40,491 nucleotides of DNA from positions 1 through 40,491 of the forward strand of contig JBGUJH010000103.1 in assembly GCA_045113775.1 (NCBI GenBank), read 5' to 3'. The notes beneath the pieces were generated by a model. That model was not told the origin of the DNA. It ran no database searches and was given only the letters and a program-made list of their open reading frames with translations. The stretch comes from CAG-791 sp045113775 (lineage in GTDB: Bacteria; Bacillota; Clostridia; Lachnospirales; Lachnospiraceae). Shown here piece by piece: positions 14,979-22,969 of the stretch. The position numbers were made by a program, and so were the translations under genes. Each line of letters starts with the position of its first letter. The stretch's first letter is position 1.

Positions 14979-15823
14979 TGCTGGAAGTCAGAGATCTCCA
15001 TGTAAAATTTCATAACAGAGACAGAGAAGCGGTTGCAGGCGTGAGTTTCACTCTTAAGGACGGGGAGATCCTGGGCCTTGTTGGCGAGTCGGGCTCCGGA
15101 AAATCCGTCACGGCGATGAGCATTGCCGGCCTTCTGCCCCGCAAGAAATGTGATTACAAAGGCGACGTCCTGGTGGACGGAGAAGATATGCTTCACGCAA
15201 ACAGGGCGCTTCTTCGCAAAGTACAGGGAAATAAGATCGGCGTAGTTTTCCAGGAACCTATGAGCGCCATGGACCCTCTGATGAAGGTCGGCAAGCAGGT
15301 GGAAGAGGTCCTGGAGATCCACACGGACTTAAGCCCCGAAGAGCGCAAAAAGAGGGCGATCCAGGCACTCGAGGATGTGGAACTTCCCGATCCCGAGGCA
15401 GTCTACAACAAGTACCCTCATGAGCTCTCCGGCGGAATGCTGCAGAGGACGATGATCGCGGCCGCGATCGTGGCACGTCCCAGCCTGCTCCTTTTGGATG
15501 AGCCCACAACGGCGCTGGATGTGACGATCCAGGCCCAGATTTTGGAACTGTTGAAAAAACTGAACAAAAAGCACGGGATGTCCATGCTCTTCATCTCGCA
15601 TAATCTGAACGTAGTGCGTAAATTATGCAAGCGCGTTGCAGTCATGCAGAGGGGAGTGATCGTTGAAGAGGGTTCGACGAGAAAGGTCTTTTTCCACCCT
15701 CAGCATCCCTACACGCAGCATCTGATCGAGTGCATACCCGCGAGGGTGAAAGTGATCGCGAGAAAGCATGCGGAGGAAGAGATTTCGGAGAACGAATTGA
15801 CGGGAGGTGATCACAATGACTGA
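14978..15823 (+). CDS. peptide ABC transporter ATP-binding protein (DppD family)
   Basis: This 281-aa cytosolic ATPase energises the DppBC-like channel. It has Walker A GESGSGKS, a Q-loop VVFQEPMSAMDP, signature LSGGMLQR, Walker B LLLLDEPTTALD and H-loop SHN. The C-terminal HPYTQHLIECIPA segment is the start of the oligopeptide-family extension, here short. The H-loop and signature (GGM rather than GGQ) follow DppD-type proteins. GAGGAGG precedes the start, and the gene overlaps the second ATPase gene by 8 bp. Confidence 0.93.
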   Translation: MLEVRDLHVKFHNRDREAVAGVSFTLKDGEILGLVGESGSGKSVTAMSIAGLLPRKKCDYKGDVLVDGEDMLHANRALLRKVQGNKIGVVFQEPMSAMDPLMKVGKQVEEVLEIHTDLSPEERKKRAIQALEDVELPDPEAVYNKYPHELSGGMLQRTMIAAAIVARPSLLLLDEPTTALDVTIQAQILELLKKLNKKHGMSMLFISHNLNVVRKLCKRVAVMQRGVIVEEGSTRKVFFHPQHPYTQHLIECIPARVKVIARKHAEEEISENELTGGDHND

Positions 15824-16559
15824 AGCGGAAAAGCAGCTTGTCCTTGAGGTCAATCATGTGAGCGGCGGATATCGCACACCCGGACTCTTCGGGAAAGGGA
15901 AATACCAGCAGGTCCTCTACGACGTGGATTTCAATATCCGCCACGGAGAGATCATGGGGCTTGTCGGTGAGAGCGGCACCGGTAAGTCAACTTTGGCCAG
16001 AATGATCCTCGGAATGCTCGAACCTGAAGAAGGCAGCATCGTGCACTACACAAAGCGGCCCCAGATCATTTTCCAGGACCCTTACAGTTCATTGAACCCC
16101 GCTTATACGGTGGAGTGGTCCCTGGAGGAGCCGCTGCGCGTATTCGGCAAATACGATGAGGCGGAGAGAAAGCGCCGCGTCCGCGATATGCTCGCCAAAG
16201 TAGAGCTCCCTCAGGAACTTCTGACCGCCAGGCCCTCAGAGCTGTCCGGCGGCCAGAGACAGAGAGTCAGCATCGCGGCGGCTCTGATCAGAAGACCCCG
16301 CTTTATCATCGCGGACGAACCGGTCTCGGCTCTGGACGTGACGATCCAGGCCCAGATCCTGCAGCTCCTTCGCGATCTGCGCGAAGAATTGGATTTGAGC
16401 TATCTGTTCATTTCTCACGATCTGAACGTCGTGTATCAGCTCTGCGACAGAGTCCTTGTCATGAAAAAGGGAAGGATTGTGGAGCAGGGAACGGTGGATG
16501 AAGTCTACGACCATCCGAAAGAAGAGTATACGAAGCAGCTGCTGGCGGCAGCGCAGTGA
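15816..16559 (+). CDS. peptide ABC transporter ATP-binding protein (DppF family)
   Basis: This 247-aa second ATPase subunit of the peptide importer has Walker A GESGTGKST, a Q-loop IIFQDPYSSLNP, signature LSGGQRQR, Walker B FIIADEPVSALD and H-loop SHD. The ATG at 15816 was preferred over the in-frame GTG at 15807 because GGGAGG sits 8 nt upstream. It is shorter than many DppF proteins (about 320 aa) because the C-terminal oligopeptide extension is nearly absent. It is the last gene of the operon, followed by a strong terminator. Confidence 0.92.
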   Translation: MTEAEKQLVLEVNHVSGGYRTPGLFGKGKYQQVLYDVDFNIRHGEIMGLVGESGTGKSTLARMILGMLEPEEGSIVHYTKRPQIIFQDPYSSLNPAYTVEWSLEEPLRVFGKYDEAERKRRVRDMLAKVELPQELLTARPSELSGGQRQRVSIAAALIRRPRFIIADEPVSALDVTIQAQILQLLRDLREELDLSYLFISHDLNVVYQLCDRVLVMKKGRIVEQGTVDEVYDHPKEEYTKQLLAAAQ

Positions 16560-16564
16560 GAAAT

Positions 16565-16597
16565 CCCCCGGATTTGAGGTTTGTTCAAATCCGGGGG
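16565..16597 (+). terminator. terminator of the peptide ABC operon
   Basis: A perfect 13-bp stem CCCCCGGATTTGA/TCAAATCCGGGGG with a 7-nt loop is followed by TTTTCTATT. Confidence 0.92.
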
Positions 16598-16661
16598 TTT
16601 TCTATTGATCTCTTGTATCACCGTTTAGGGGGGCAAAATATCAAATAATGCTTCTTTTTTT

Positions 16662-16694
16662 GCCTATATTGGTGGAAAAACCACCAATATAGGC
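16662..16694. repeat. left hairpin arm of the palindromic repeat flanking the IS
   Basis: A perfect 14-bp stem GCCTATATTGGTGG/CCACCAATATAGGC with loop AAAAA. Its core of 13 bp is the same as the hairpin at 18345-18377 on the other side of the insertion sequence. With T-runs in matching inverted positions, it forms one arm of a larger palindromic locus. Confidence 0.75.
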
Positions 16695-16851
16695 AAAAGT
16701 AAGAGGGTACTCATACCTTCTGTGACTTGAACTGCTAAGCTTTTTTTGGACACAATTGGGTGGTTTTTTTCTACGCTTTTGCAATAATCTAGACATTAGA
16801 TATCAACCAATCGGACAAGATCACTCTGCATCAGTTGGGAGGATTACCACG

Positions 16852-17211
16852 ATGTATTCAAAAGAACAGCGTTTGGAAATTGGCCGCCAAATCTACCATG
16901 GTGAAATAAGCGCCAGCCAGGCGGCAATAAAATACGATATCAGCCTATGGACGGCTAAAGATTATGCAAGGCTATATCGGGACGAAAATGGCCTTCCGCC
17001 AAGAAAGCCCGGTCGTTCATCCCCTAAGGGAGAGCCTGTTTCCATTGTTCAGACAGAGCCTCGTAATCTTGAAGAATATGAGGCGATGTCAAAGGATGAG
17101 CTGATCCAGGAACTCATCAAATCTCGTATTTCAGAAGCTAGGTTAAAAAAAGGCTACGAAGTGAAAGGGGATGGTTCAATAATTCTATACAGCAGCAAGA
17201 ATACCAAGTGA
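16852..17211 (+). CDS. IS3-family transposase OrfA (helix-turn-helix)
   Basis: This 119-aa protein binds the IS ends. The N-terminal helix-turn-helix (about residues 4-45; SKEQRLEIGRQIYHGEISAS then AAIKYDISLWTAKDYARLY) is followed by a proline-rich linker and a helical segment around DELIQELIKSR that usually forms the leucine-zipper-like dimer region. The ATG at 16852 follows GGGAGG. An upstream in-frame start at 16756 lies in the IR and lacks a ribosome site. The 3' end holds the A7 slippery site. Without slippage, OrfA alone is made and normally represses transposition. Confidence 0.9.
   Translation: MYSKEQRLEIGRQIYHGEISASQAAIKYDISLWTAKDYARLYRDENGLPPRKPGRSSPKGEPVSIVQTEPRNLEEYEAMSKDELIQELIKSRISEARLKKGYEVKGDGSIILYSSKNTK
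17145..17151 (+). other. programmed -1 frameshift site (A7)
   Basis: In the OrfA frame the codons read TTA AAA AAA GGC. A -1 slip on A-AAA-AAA leads into a frame that stays open through 17151-18059 and joins OrfB. The predicted OrfAB fusion is 402 aa, the active IS3-type transposase. Confidence 0.75.
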
Positions 17212-18059
17212 TCCTCGAATTATCCGGAGAGTTTCCCGTAAAACTCCTTTGTCAAGCCATGAATGTGAACCGGAGCAGTTTCTACTACTGGAAAAAACGT
17301 CTGGGAAATCCATCACCAAGGACGATAGCACTGATCGATAACATCCGGTTGTTTCGGGAATACCATCTGAAGTATCCTTCTCATGGTTACAGATGGTTGA
17401 ATGCCAAGATCCGGCTTGATACCGGCCTGGTCCTTTCTGATATGTATGCATACAAATGTTGTAAAACTGCCGGGATCAAAAGCAAGGCCAAGCATTATAA
17501 GTATAAGAAGCCCGGAGACCCGGGAAGAGTGTTCCCGAACCTTATCTCATCAGAGCTGAACATTGACGGACCGCTCCAGTGCATTGTAAGCGACATGACA
17601 GCATTCTATGTAAAAGGCATCTACTATGAGCTGACACTGTATATGGATCTTTGGAACAATGAGATCGTGAGCTATGCCCTGTCTGCCAAACGAGGCGACC
17701 GGATGACCTATATAAGCGGACTGAAGGACCTGCTCGAACTCAAGCAGCAACACCCCGAATACCAGATGATCCTTCACAGTGATCAGGGTTCTGTATATGC
17801 ATCAAAAGCGTTCAATGATCTTCTGCCCATGTATGTGAACCGTTCTATGTCGCGTGCCGGAACACCTACGGATAATGCAGCAATGGAATCTATCAACGGA
17901 TGGATCAAAGCGGAACTCTTTATGGACTTCCACGTCACAGGTGAGAGACCGGTTTCACAGGAGATTGATGAGTACATCGTCTTTTTCAATGAGCAAAGGC
18001 CGGCATACACCCTCAATTACCTGACTCCGAAGCAGTACAGAGAAGCTCATGCGATCTGA
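17208..18059 (+). CDS. IS3-family transposase OrfB (DDE integrase domain)
   Basis: This 283-aa catalytic part of the transposase has an N-terminal HTH_21-like region (RLFREYHLKYPSHGYRWL). The rve/DDE fold follows, with the first Asp in CIVSDMTAFY, the second in ILHSDQGSVY and the Glu in NAAMESINGWIKAE. These are the three catalytic residues for strand transfer. A GTG at 17208 could start it independently, but expression as an OrfAB fusion through the A7 slip is the family norm. No frameshift or premature stop is seen. Confidence 0.93.
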   Translation: MILELSGEFPVKLLCQAMNVNRSSFYYWKKRLGNPSPRTIALIDNIRLFREYHLKYPSHGYRWLNAKIRLDTGLVLSDMYAYKCCKTAGIKSKAKHYKYKKPGDPGRVFPNLISSELNIDGPLQCIVSDMTAFYVKGIYYELTLYMDLWNNEIVSYALSAKRGDRMTYISGLKDLLELKQQHPEYQMILHSDQGSVYASKAFNDLLPMYVNRSMSRAGTPTDNAAMESINGWIKAELFMDFHVTGERPVSQEIDEYIVFFNEQRPAYTLNYLTPKQYREAHAI

Positions 18060-18265
18060 TCTGCTCAAAGATCCGGAGCCGGAGGTCATAACCCAGACAC
18101 CGCCGAAGGCGGCTTGCCTTTGACATCCAGTCGGAAAGAATCGCTACAATGAAATGCGCAACGGCGAAACAATCTGATCTGCTCATGAGTCCATCGCCGT
18201 CGGTACAGGCTGACAAGCGATTCTTGGAGCGATGTCAAAGGTGTCGTCCGGGTGTTATAAAGCAT
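18054..18265 (+). repeat. structured 3' region of the IS
   Basis: Long-range pairings CCTTTGACATC/GATGTCAAAGG and GAATCGCT/AGCGATTC enclose a segment with a further ACGGCGA/TCGCCGT pair, and ACCGCCGAAGGCGGCT forms a hairpin. A direct repeat ATCTGATCTGCTCA occurs just after orfB and again near 18173. No open frame is present. It may be a structured RNA or a DNA feature of the transposon end. Confidence 0.5.
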
Positions 18266-18344
18266 AAACAAAAGTGACTAAAAAATCGTTTATGCGTGTC
18301 CAAAAAACATTGACTAGTGCAACTATAGGTATGTGTTTACAAAA

Positions 18345-18377
18345 CCCTATATTGGTGGAAATTCCACCAATATAGGG
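18345..18377. repeat. right hairpin arm of the palindromic repeat flanking the IS
   Basis: A perfect 14-bp stem CCCTATATTGGTGG/CCACCAATATAGGG with loop AAATT, matching the left arm hairpin over 13 bp. On the minus strand it is followed by TTTTG, so it could also end the phosphoesterase transcript. Confidence 0.75.
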
Positions 18378-18455
18378 AAAAAATGCAAGGGTCAAAGATT
18401 TTTGGCCTTTCTATATGGGATAAGAAATCAGTTGATTTATATACTGATCTGGATA

Positions 18456-19016
18456 TCATTTCTTATTTTCGAATTTCTCTTTTTTCTCCTCCTCGAGCAA
18501 TTTATTCCGGATAGTTTCCAGCAAAACCGGTGTATAGTTGATGCGCTCCACACTGACGCATGCGCTGCGGCTGCTGACGGACCGGTATGTGGGATTGTTG
18601 TGAACGTGTCCGTAGAGGTTTGCATAAGGCATGCTCCTGCAGACATAGAGCGGTGTGTGGGAGAGTATAAAGAATTCCTTCAGAATGACCGGCAGGTCAT
18701 AGCACTCCTCGAAGCCAAGGTCCCGCCATTGCTGCGGAGTGAGATAGGCGTCATGATTACCGATCAGAAGACGTTTGCGCCCTTTGAGCTGTGAGAGCAG
18801 CTCCCGGCAGCGGTCCTGCCCGCCGGAGCAGAAGTCGCCCAAGTGATAGACCAGGTCATTGTCACCTACGACCGAGTTCCATCGCCGAATTATCTCCCGG
18901 TCCATAGTATCCGTATCAGGAAAGGGCCGTTCCTCATAAAGTCTTATATTCTCATCACAGAAGTGGGTATCTGCGATCAGGAAGATCCGGCTGTCCACGC
19001 CATTTGTATTGTTCAT
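18456..19016 (-). CDS. calcineurin-like metallophosphoesterase
   Basis: This 186-aa predicted cytosolic metal-dependent phosphoesterase has the ordered motifs IADTHFCDENI, YHLGDFCSGG, LIGNHDAYL, ILSHTPLY and LYGHVHNN, which supply the dimetal ligands. Similar small proteins are often called phosphoesterase or phosphohydrolase without known substrate. AAAGGAGG lies 7 nt before the ATG at 19016. The C-terminus is a lysine/glutamate-rich tail. The gene stands alone, convergent to the IS. It is unrelated in detail to the YfcE-like protein at 281-775 apart from the shared fold. Confidence 0.88.
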   Translation of the reverse strand: MNNTNGVDSRIFLIADTHFCDENIRLYEERPFPDTDTMDREIIRRWNSVVGDNDLVYHLGDFCSGGQDRCRELLSQLKGRKRLLIGNHDAYLTPQQWRDLGFEECYDLPVILKEFFILSHTPLYVCRSMPYANLYGHVHNNPTYRSVSSRSACVSVERINYTPVLLETIRNKLLEEEKKEKFENKK

Positions 19017-19100
19017 ATCACAACCTCCTTTCTTCTACTGTAGATTACGGTCAGAGCCTCTGTCAAATTTATATTTTATTTATAAAAAAACAAGTAATAA

Positions 19101-19128
19101 TTGACATAAAGTTTAGCAATAGTATAAT
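19101..19128 (+). promoter_or_regulatory. promoter of the XRE-cupin/pot operon
   Basis: A perfect -35 TTGACA (19101-19106) and a perfect -10 TATAAT (19123-19128) with a 16-bp spacer. The first copy of the 19-bp direct repeat fills the spacer and enters the -10. Confidence 0.75.
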
Positions 19129-19162
19129 TGTGAATCGTACGGAAAAGTTTAGTAATAGTATA
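19108..19162 (+). promoter_or_regulatory. 19-bp direct repeat, likely operator of the XRE-cupin regulator
   Basis: Copies at 19108-19126 and 19144-19162 differ at one base (AAAGTTTAG[C/T]AATAGTATA). They are 36 bp apart start to start. One covers the promoter spacer and -10, the other the early transcribed region. Autoregulation by the gene that follows is inferred from position. Confidence 0.6.
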
Positions 19163-19293
19163 TTTTCAGTTAATTATTGGAATTGGCCGACAGCGGTCAG
19201 CAACTCGGAAACTGAGGGCTTGCGGAGCCTTTAAGGTCCGCAGAATACTGAAGATCTGCAGAATACAAACACCGGGAGAGGAAGGCAGTAAGA

Positions 19294-19848
19294 ATGGATA
19301 CTGACAGTATCAACAGGGACATAGGCAGAAGGATCAGGAACCACCGGAACAGGAACGGCCTGACTCAGCAGGAGCTCGCCGACCGTACAGAGCTGACGAA
19401 GGGATTTATCTCCCAGCTTGAGAGGGGGCAGGTTTCCGCCTCAGTGGTGACACTGATGGACCTCATTGAGTGTCTGGGGACGACGCCTGCGGAGTTCTTT
19501 AAGGACGAAGAGGAGCAGGTGGTCTTCACGGAGCAGGAATATTTTGAAAAGTTGGATGAGAATGGCAACAGCAGGCAGTGGATCATTCCTACAGCGCAGA
19601 GGCTGCAGATGGAGCCGCTGCTGGTGGTGATCCAGCCGCACTCGTCGCTGGAGGAGGACAAACCGCACAACGGCGAGGAATTCGGCTATCTGATGAGCGG
19701 AAGGCTGAACCTGTGGCTCGGAGACAAGGTGTATCACATCAAGTCCGGTGAGAGCTTCTACTACCAGGCGTCACAGAAGCACCGGATCGAGAATTCGGGA
19801 GGCAGGCCTGCCAAGCTGCTTTGGATCAGCTCGCCGCCGGAGTTTTAA
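19294..19848 (+). CDS. XRE-family regulator with cupin sensor domain
   Basis: This 184-aa DNA-binding regulator has an HTH_3 domain at residues 9-62 (RNGLTQQELADRTELTKGFI then SQLERG) and a C-terminal cupin_2 domain at about 105-180 (NGEEFGYLMSGRLNLWLGDK, then HRIEN). Regulators of this build, such as PuuR in E. coli, control polyamine metabolism and respond to small ligands bound by the cupin. Here it heads the potABCD operon, 65 bp before potA, so polyamine-responsive control is a good inference. AGGAAGG precedes the ATG. Confidence 0.9.
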   Translation: MDTDSINRDIGRRIRNHRNRNGLTQQELADRTELTKGFISQLERGQVSASVVTLMDLIECLGTTPAEFFKDEEEQVVFTEQEYFEKLDENGNSRQWIIPTAQRLQMEPLLVVIQPHSSLEEDKPHNGEEFGYLMSGRLNLWLGDKVYHIKSGESFYYQASQKHRIENSGGRPAKLLWISSPPEF

Positions 19849-19913
19849 CTAAAACGGCACACGGGGCGCGAAAGTATATCAGTAATTGACAATCATTTAT
19901 GGAGAACAAGGAA

Positions 19914-21356
19914 ATGGAGAACAGTACGAACATAATTGAACTGCGCGGCATCTGCAAAGTCTATGAGGATGGCTATAAGGCAGTGGATGACTTCAATCTG
20001 GAAGTGAAGCGAGGGGAATTCGTAACGCTGCTGGGACCGTCGGGCTGCGGCAAGACGACGACGCTGCGCATGATCGCGGGCTTTCTTATGCCCTCATCGG
20101 GCGAGATCCTTCTGAACGGGAAATCGATTCAGGATCTGCCGCCTTACAAGAGACCGGTCAATACGGTCTTTCAGAGGTATGCCCTGTTTCCCCATATGAA
20201 TATTTACAACAATATCGCCTTCGGTCTTAAGCAGAAGAAGATGCCGAAGGACGTCATCGAGCGCAAGGTGCGCAGAGTTCTTGACCTGGTGGACCTTGAG
20301 GGCTTTGAGCAGAGGAGTGTGAGCACTCTTTCCGGCGGACAGCAGCAGCGTATTGCGATCGCGAGGGCGCTGGTAAATGAACCGGAGATCCTTCTTCTGG
20401 ACGAGCCTCTTGGAGCGCTGGACCTCAAGATGCGCAAGGAGATGCAGATCGAGCTCAAGGATATGCATGACAAGCTGGGCATCACATTCATCTATGTCAC
20501 GCATGACCAGGAAGAAGCCCTGACCATGTCCGACAAGATCGTTGTCATGAACGAGGGCAAGATCCAGCAGATCGGCACGCCTGAGGACATCTACAATGAG
20601 CCGACAAACGCTTTTGTCGCTGACTTTATCGGGGAGAGCAATATTTTCAACGGAATGATGACGGGCAAGCTGCGCGCGAGATTCTGCGGCGGTGAGTTCG
20701 AGTGCGTGGACGACTATGAAGAGGGAACGCACATCACGGCAGTCGTGAGGCCGGAGGACGTGGAACTGGTAAAACCCGAGCTCGGCACGATCCAGGGCGT
20801 TGTGGACTCGGTGATCTTCAAGGGAATGCACTACGAGATCGCCGTGCTGTCCGGCAAAAACGAGATCGTGAGCCAGACCGTACACTCAGCCAAGGTCGGA
20901 GACAGAGTCGGCATCCGCGTGGAGCCCGACAATATCCACATCATGCTGGCAGAGGACCACACGAACCTGTTCTTTGCGGAAATCAATAAAGATTACAGGC
21001 TCGAATACAACGGCCATGTGCTGGATACAAGCCTTACCAAGATCATCAAGGGCAGTTCCAGAAGAGAAGACGGAACGCTCCAGGATGCGAGCGGAGAGGC
21101 CATCGATCCAAACCGCATCCGCATCCAGGTGGCGATCGGCCCCAGCGATATCGAGATGACGGACGACCAGGAAGCCGGCCTGATCCAGGGTACGATCAGC
21201 AACCTGATCTACAAGGGCGACCACTACAGCTACATCATCCACACAGAACTGGAGCAGGACTTCGTGGTCAACGACGAGTACCTGTGGAACATGGGAGACC
21301 GCGTAGGTCTGCTCATGCCTGTGGAGAAGATGACTTTTACCATCAAGAAGAAGTGA
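19914..21356 (+). CDS. potA: spermidine/putrescine ABC transporter ATPase with two TOBE domains
   Basis: This is the cytosolic ATPase of a polyamine importer. It has Walker A GPSGCGKTT (residues 41-49), signature LSGGQQQR (139-146), Walker B LLLDEPLGALD and the H-loop THD. At 480 aa it is about 100 residues longer than usual. A TOBE domain at about 293-345 (GTIQGVVDSVIFKGMHY) is followed by a second related unit at about 422-478 (GLIQGTISNLIYKGDHY). The ATG at 19914 was chosen because GGAG lies 9 nt upstream; an ATG at 19899 lacks a site. Substrate assignment rests on the complete potABCD order and the PuuR-like regulator upstream. Confidence 0.92.
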   Translation: MENSTNIIELRGICKVYEDGYKAVDDFNLEVKRGEFVTLLGPSGCGKTTTLRMIAGFLMPSSGEILLNGKSIQDLPPYKRPVNTVFQRYALFPHMNIYNNIAFGLKQKKMPKDVIERKVRRVLDLVDLEGFEQRSVSTLSGGQQQRIAIARALVNEPEILLLDEPLGALDLKMRKEMQIELKDMHDKLGITFIYVTHDQEEALTMSDKIVVMNEGKIQQIGTPEDIYNEPTNAFVADFIGESNIFNGMMTGKLRARFCGGEFECVDDYEEGTHITAVVRPEDVELVKPELGTIQGVVDSVIFKGMHYEIAVLSGKNEIVSQTVHSAKVGDRVGIRVEPDNIHIMLAEDHTNLFFAEINKDYRLEYNGHVLDTSLTKIIKGSSRREDGTLQDASGEAIDPNRIRIQVAIGPSDIEMTDDQEAGLIQGTISNLIYKGDHYSYIIHTELEQDFVVNDEYLWNMGDRVGLLMPVEKMTFTIKKK

Positions 21357-21380
21357 GCGGACAGCTCCGGAGGAATAAAA

Positions 21381-22166
21381 TTGAACTTTTCAAGAAAGAA
21401 TCTGGGAATTCCATATGCCGTCTTTCTGATGATTTTCGTGGTGGCGCCGCTGATCGTCCTTGTGATCTATGCTTTTACAAACGGGCAGGGGCAGTTCACG
21501 CTTGAAAATCTGACCGGCTTTTTCACGGATCCCAACACGCTGGGAACCCTGTTTTACAGCTTCGCGATCGCGTTGGTGACAACGATCGTCTGTCTGCTGC
21601 TGGCCTATCCCATCGCCTATATTCTGGCGATGAGCGAGCTGAAGACCAAGTCCGTTATTGTAATGGTCTTTGTGCTGCCCATGTGGATCAACTTCTCCCT
21701 GCGCATCACGGCGCTCAAGGAGGTCCTGACACTGATCGAAGGCAACCTTGCCAGATACCCGTTCACGAACGCGGTAGTCGGTATCACTTACGATTTCCTG
21801 CCCTTTATGATCCTTCCGATCTACACGACGATCGAGAAACTGGACGGCGCGCTGCGCGAAGCGGCAATGGATCTGGGCGCAGATCCCGTGCAGACTTTTC
21901 TGCAGGTGACACTGCCTCTGTCGGTCCCCGGCATCATCAGCGGCGTGTCCATGGTCTTCCTTCCCGCGATGACCAACTACGTCGTCCTGGATATGCTGTA
22001 CAACAGCACATATATCATGGGCAGCCTCATCGGAAGCTATTTCTCCGCCTACAACTGGCACGGAGGATCCATGATCGCGCTGATCCTGCTGGCGATCATC
22101 TGTCTCTTTACCCTGCTCACCACTGACGGAGGAGAGGAGAATCAGAGAGGAGGTGCGCTTCTGTAA
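21381..22166 (+). CDS. potB: spermidine/putrescine ABC transporter permease PotB
   Basis: This 261-aa inner-membrane permease has six predicted helices. It carries the EAA loop EAAMDLGADPVQTFLQVTLP, which couples to PotA, and the PotB-like segment LPMWINFSLR. Translation starts at TTG 21381 with GGAGGAA 6-9 nt upstream. The stop overlaps the potC start by one base (TAATG). The C-terminus ends in a short polar GGEEN tail. Confidence 0.92.
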   Translation: MNFSRKNLGIPYAVFLMIFVVAPLIVLVIYAFTNGQGQFTLENLTGFFTDPNTLGTLFYSFAIALVTTIVCLLLAYPIAYILAMSELKTKSVIVMVFVLPMWINFSLRITALKEVLTLIEGNLARYPFTNAVVGITYDFLPFMILPIYTTIEKLDGALREAAMDLGADPVQTFLQVTLPLSVPGIISGVSMVFLPAMTNYVVLDMLYNSTYIMGSLIGSYFSAYNWHGGSMIALILLAIICLFTLLTTDGGEENQRGGALL

Positions 22167-22969
22167 TGGTCAAAATATTAAAACGCGCTTATCTCATCAT
22201 CATGCTGCTGTTCATTTACTTTCCGATCCTGATCCTGGCGGTGTTCAGTTTTACCAGCGCCACGCAGATCGGACAGATCCGCGGCTTCTCCGTGCAGAAC
22301 TATGTGACCCTGTTCACGACGCCGGAGTTGACGGATATGATCCGCGGAACGCTGCTCCTGGCACTGGGATCCGCCACGATCGCGACGATCCTGGGAACGC
22401 TGGGAGCAATCGGAGCTTTCTACTCAGGGAAAAAGGTCAACACACTGATCACTTCCCTCAACCAAGTGCCCGTGGTCAATGCGGACGTCGTGACCGGTTT
22501 CTCCATCTGTATTCTGCTGGTGGTCGTACTGGGTATCAGCAAGGATACCTTCATCCCGCTGGTGGCCGGCCATGTGACGCTCTGCGCGCCCTTCGTATTC
22601 CTGTCCGTCATGCCCAAGATAAAGCAGATGGACTCCAGTATCTACGAGGCCGCCCTGGATCTGGGCGCCACACCGCTCACTGCGCTGTTTGAGATCGTGA
22701 TCCCGCAGATCGTGCCCGGCATCGTTTCCGGCTTCGCATTGGCGATCACACTGTCATTGGATGACTATTTTATCTCAACATATACAAAGCCCGCCATGTT
22801 CGATACGATCAGCACCTATGTCGTCAACGCGACCAAAGGTTCACAGACAACGATCAAGACGGCGCTTTGGGCGCTCTCGACAGTAATATTTGCAGTTGTA
22901 GTCCTGATCGTAATCGGAATGAACGTCAGGGCTCTGCAGCAGGAAGGAGGGAGCCGTGCAAAAGAGTAA
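22166..22969 (+). CDS. potC: spermidine/putrescine ABC transporter permease PotC
   Basis: This 267-aa inner-membrane permease is the partner of PotB. Typical features are the YFPILILAVFSFT N-terminal helix, the EAA loop EAALDLGATPLTALFEIVIP and the SLDDYFISTYT motif after it, which is diagnostic of PotC. GAGAGGAGG precedes the ATG at 22166. The 3' end overlaps the potD start by 14 bp, so all four pot genes are translationally linked. Confidence 0.93.
   Translation: MVKILKRAYLIIMLLFIYFPILILAVFSFTSATQIGQIRGFSVQNYVTLFTTPELTDMIRGTLLLALGSATIATILGTLGAIGAFYSGKKVNTLITSLNQVPVVNADVVTGFSICILLVVVLGISKDTFIPLVAGHVTLCAPFVFLSVMPKIKQMDSSIYEAALDLGATPLTALFEIVIPQIVPGIVSGFALAITLSLDDYFISTYTKPAMFDTISTYVVNATKGSQTTIKTALWALSTVIFAVVVLIVIGMNVRALQQEGGSRAKE

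Larger units (their letters stand above)
16728..18321 (+). mobile_element. IS3-family insertion sequence (1594 bp)
   Basis: The element carries an orfA-orfB pair with a -1 frameshift site. Its ends are imperfect inverted repeats starting TG: 16728-16753 against 18296-18321, both with TTTTTTGGACAC ending 26 nt in, 19 of 26 positions matching. A 3-bp direct repeat ACT (16725-16727 and 18322-18324) fits the 3-5 bp target duplication of IS3 elements. Both transposase frames look intact, so the copy may be active. It landed in the middle of a palindromic hairpin repeat. After orfB lies a 260-nt non-coding, highly structured 3' region. Confidence 0.85.
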
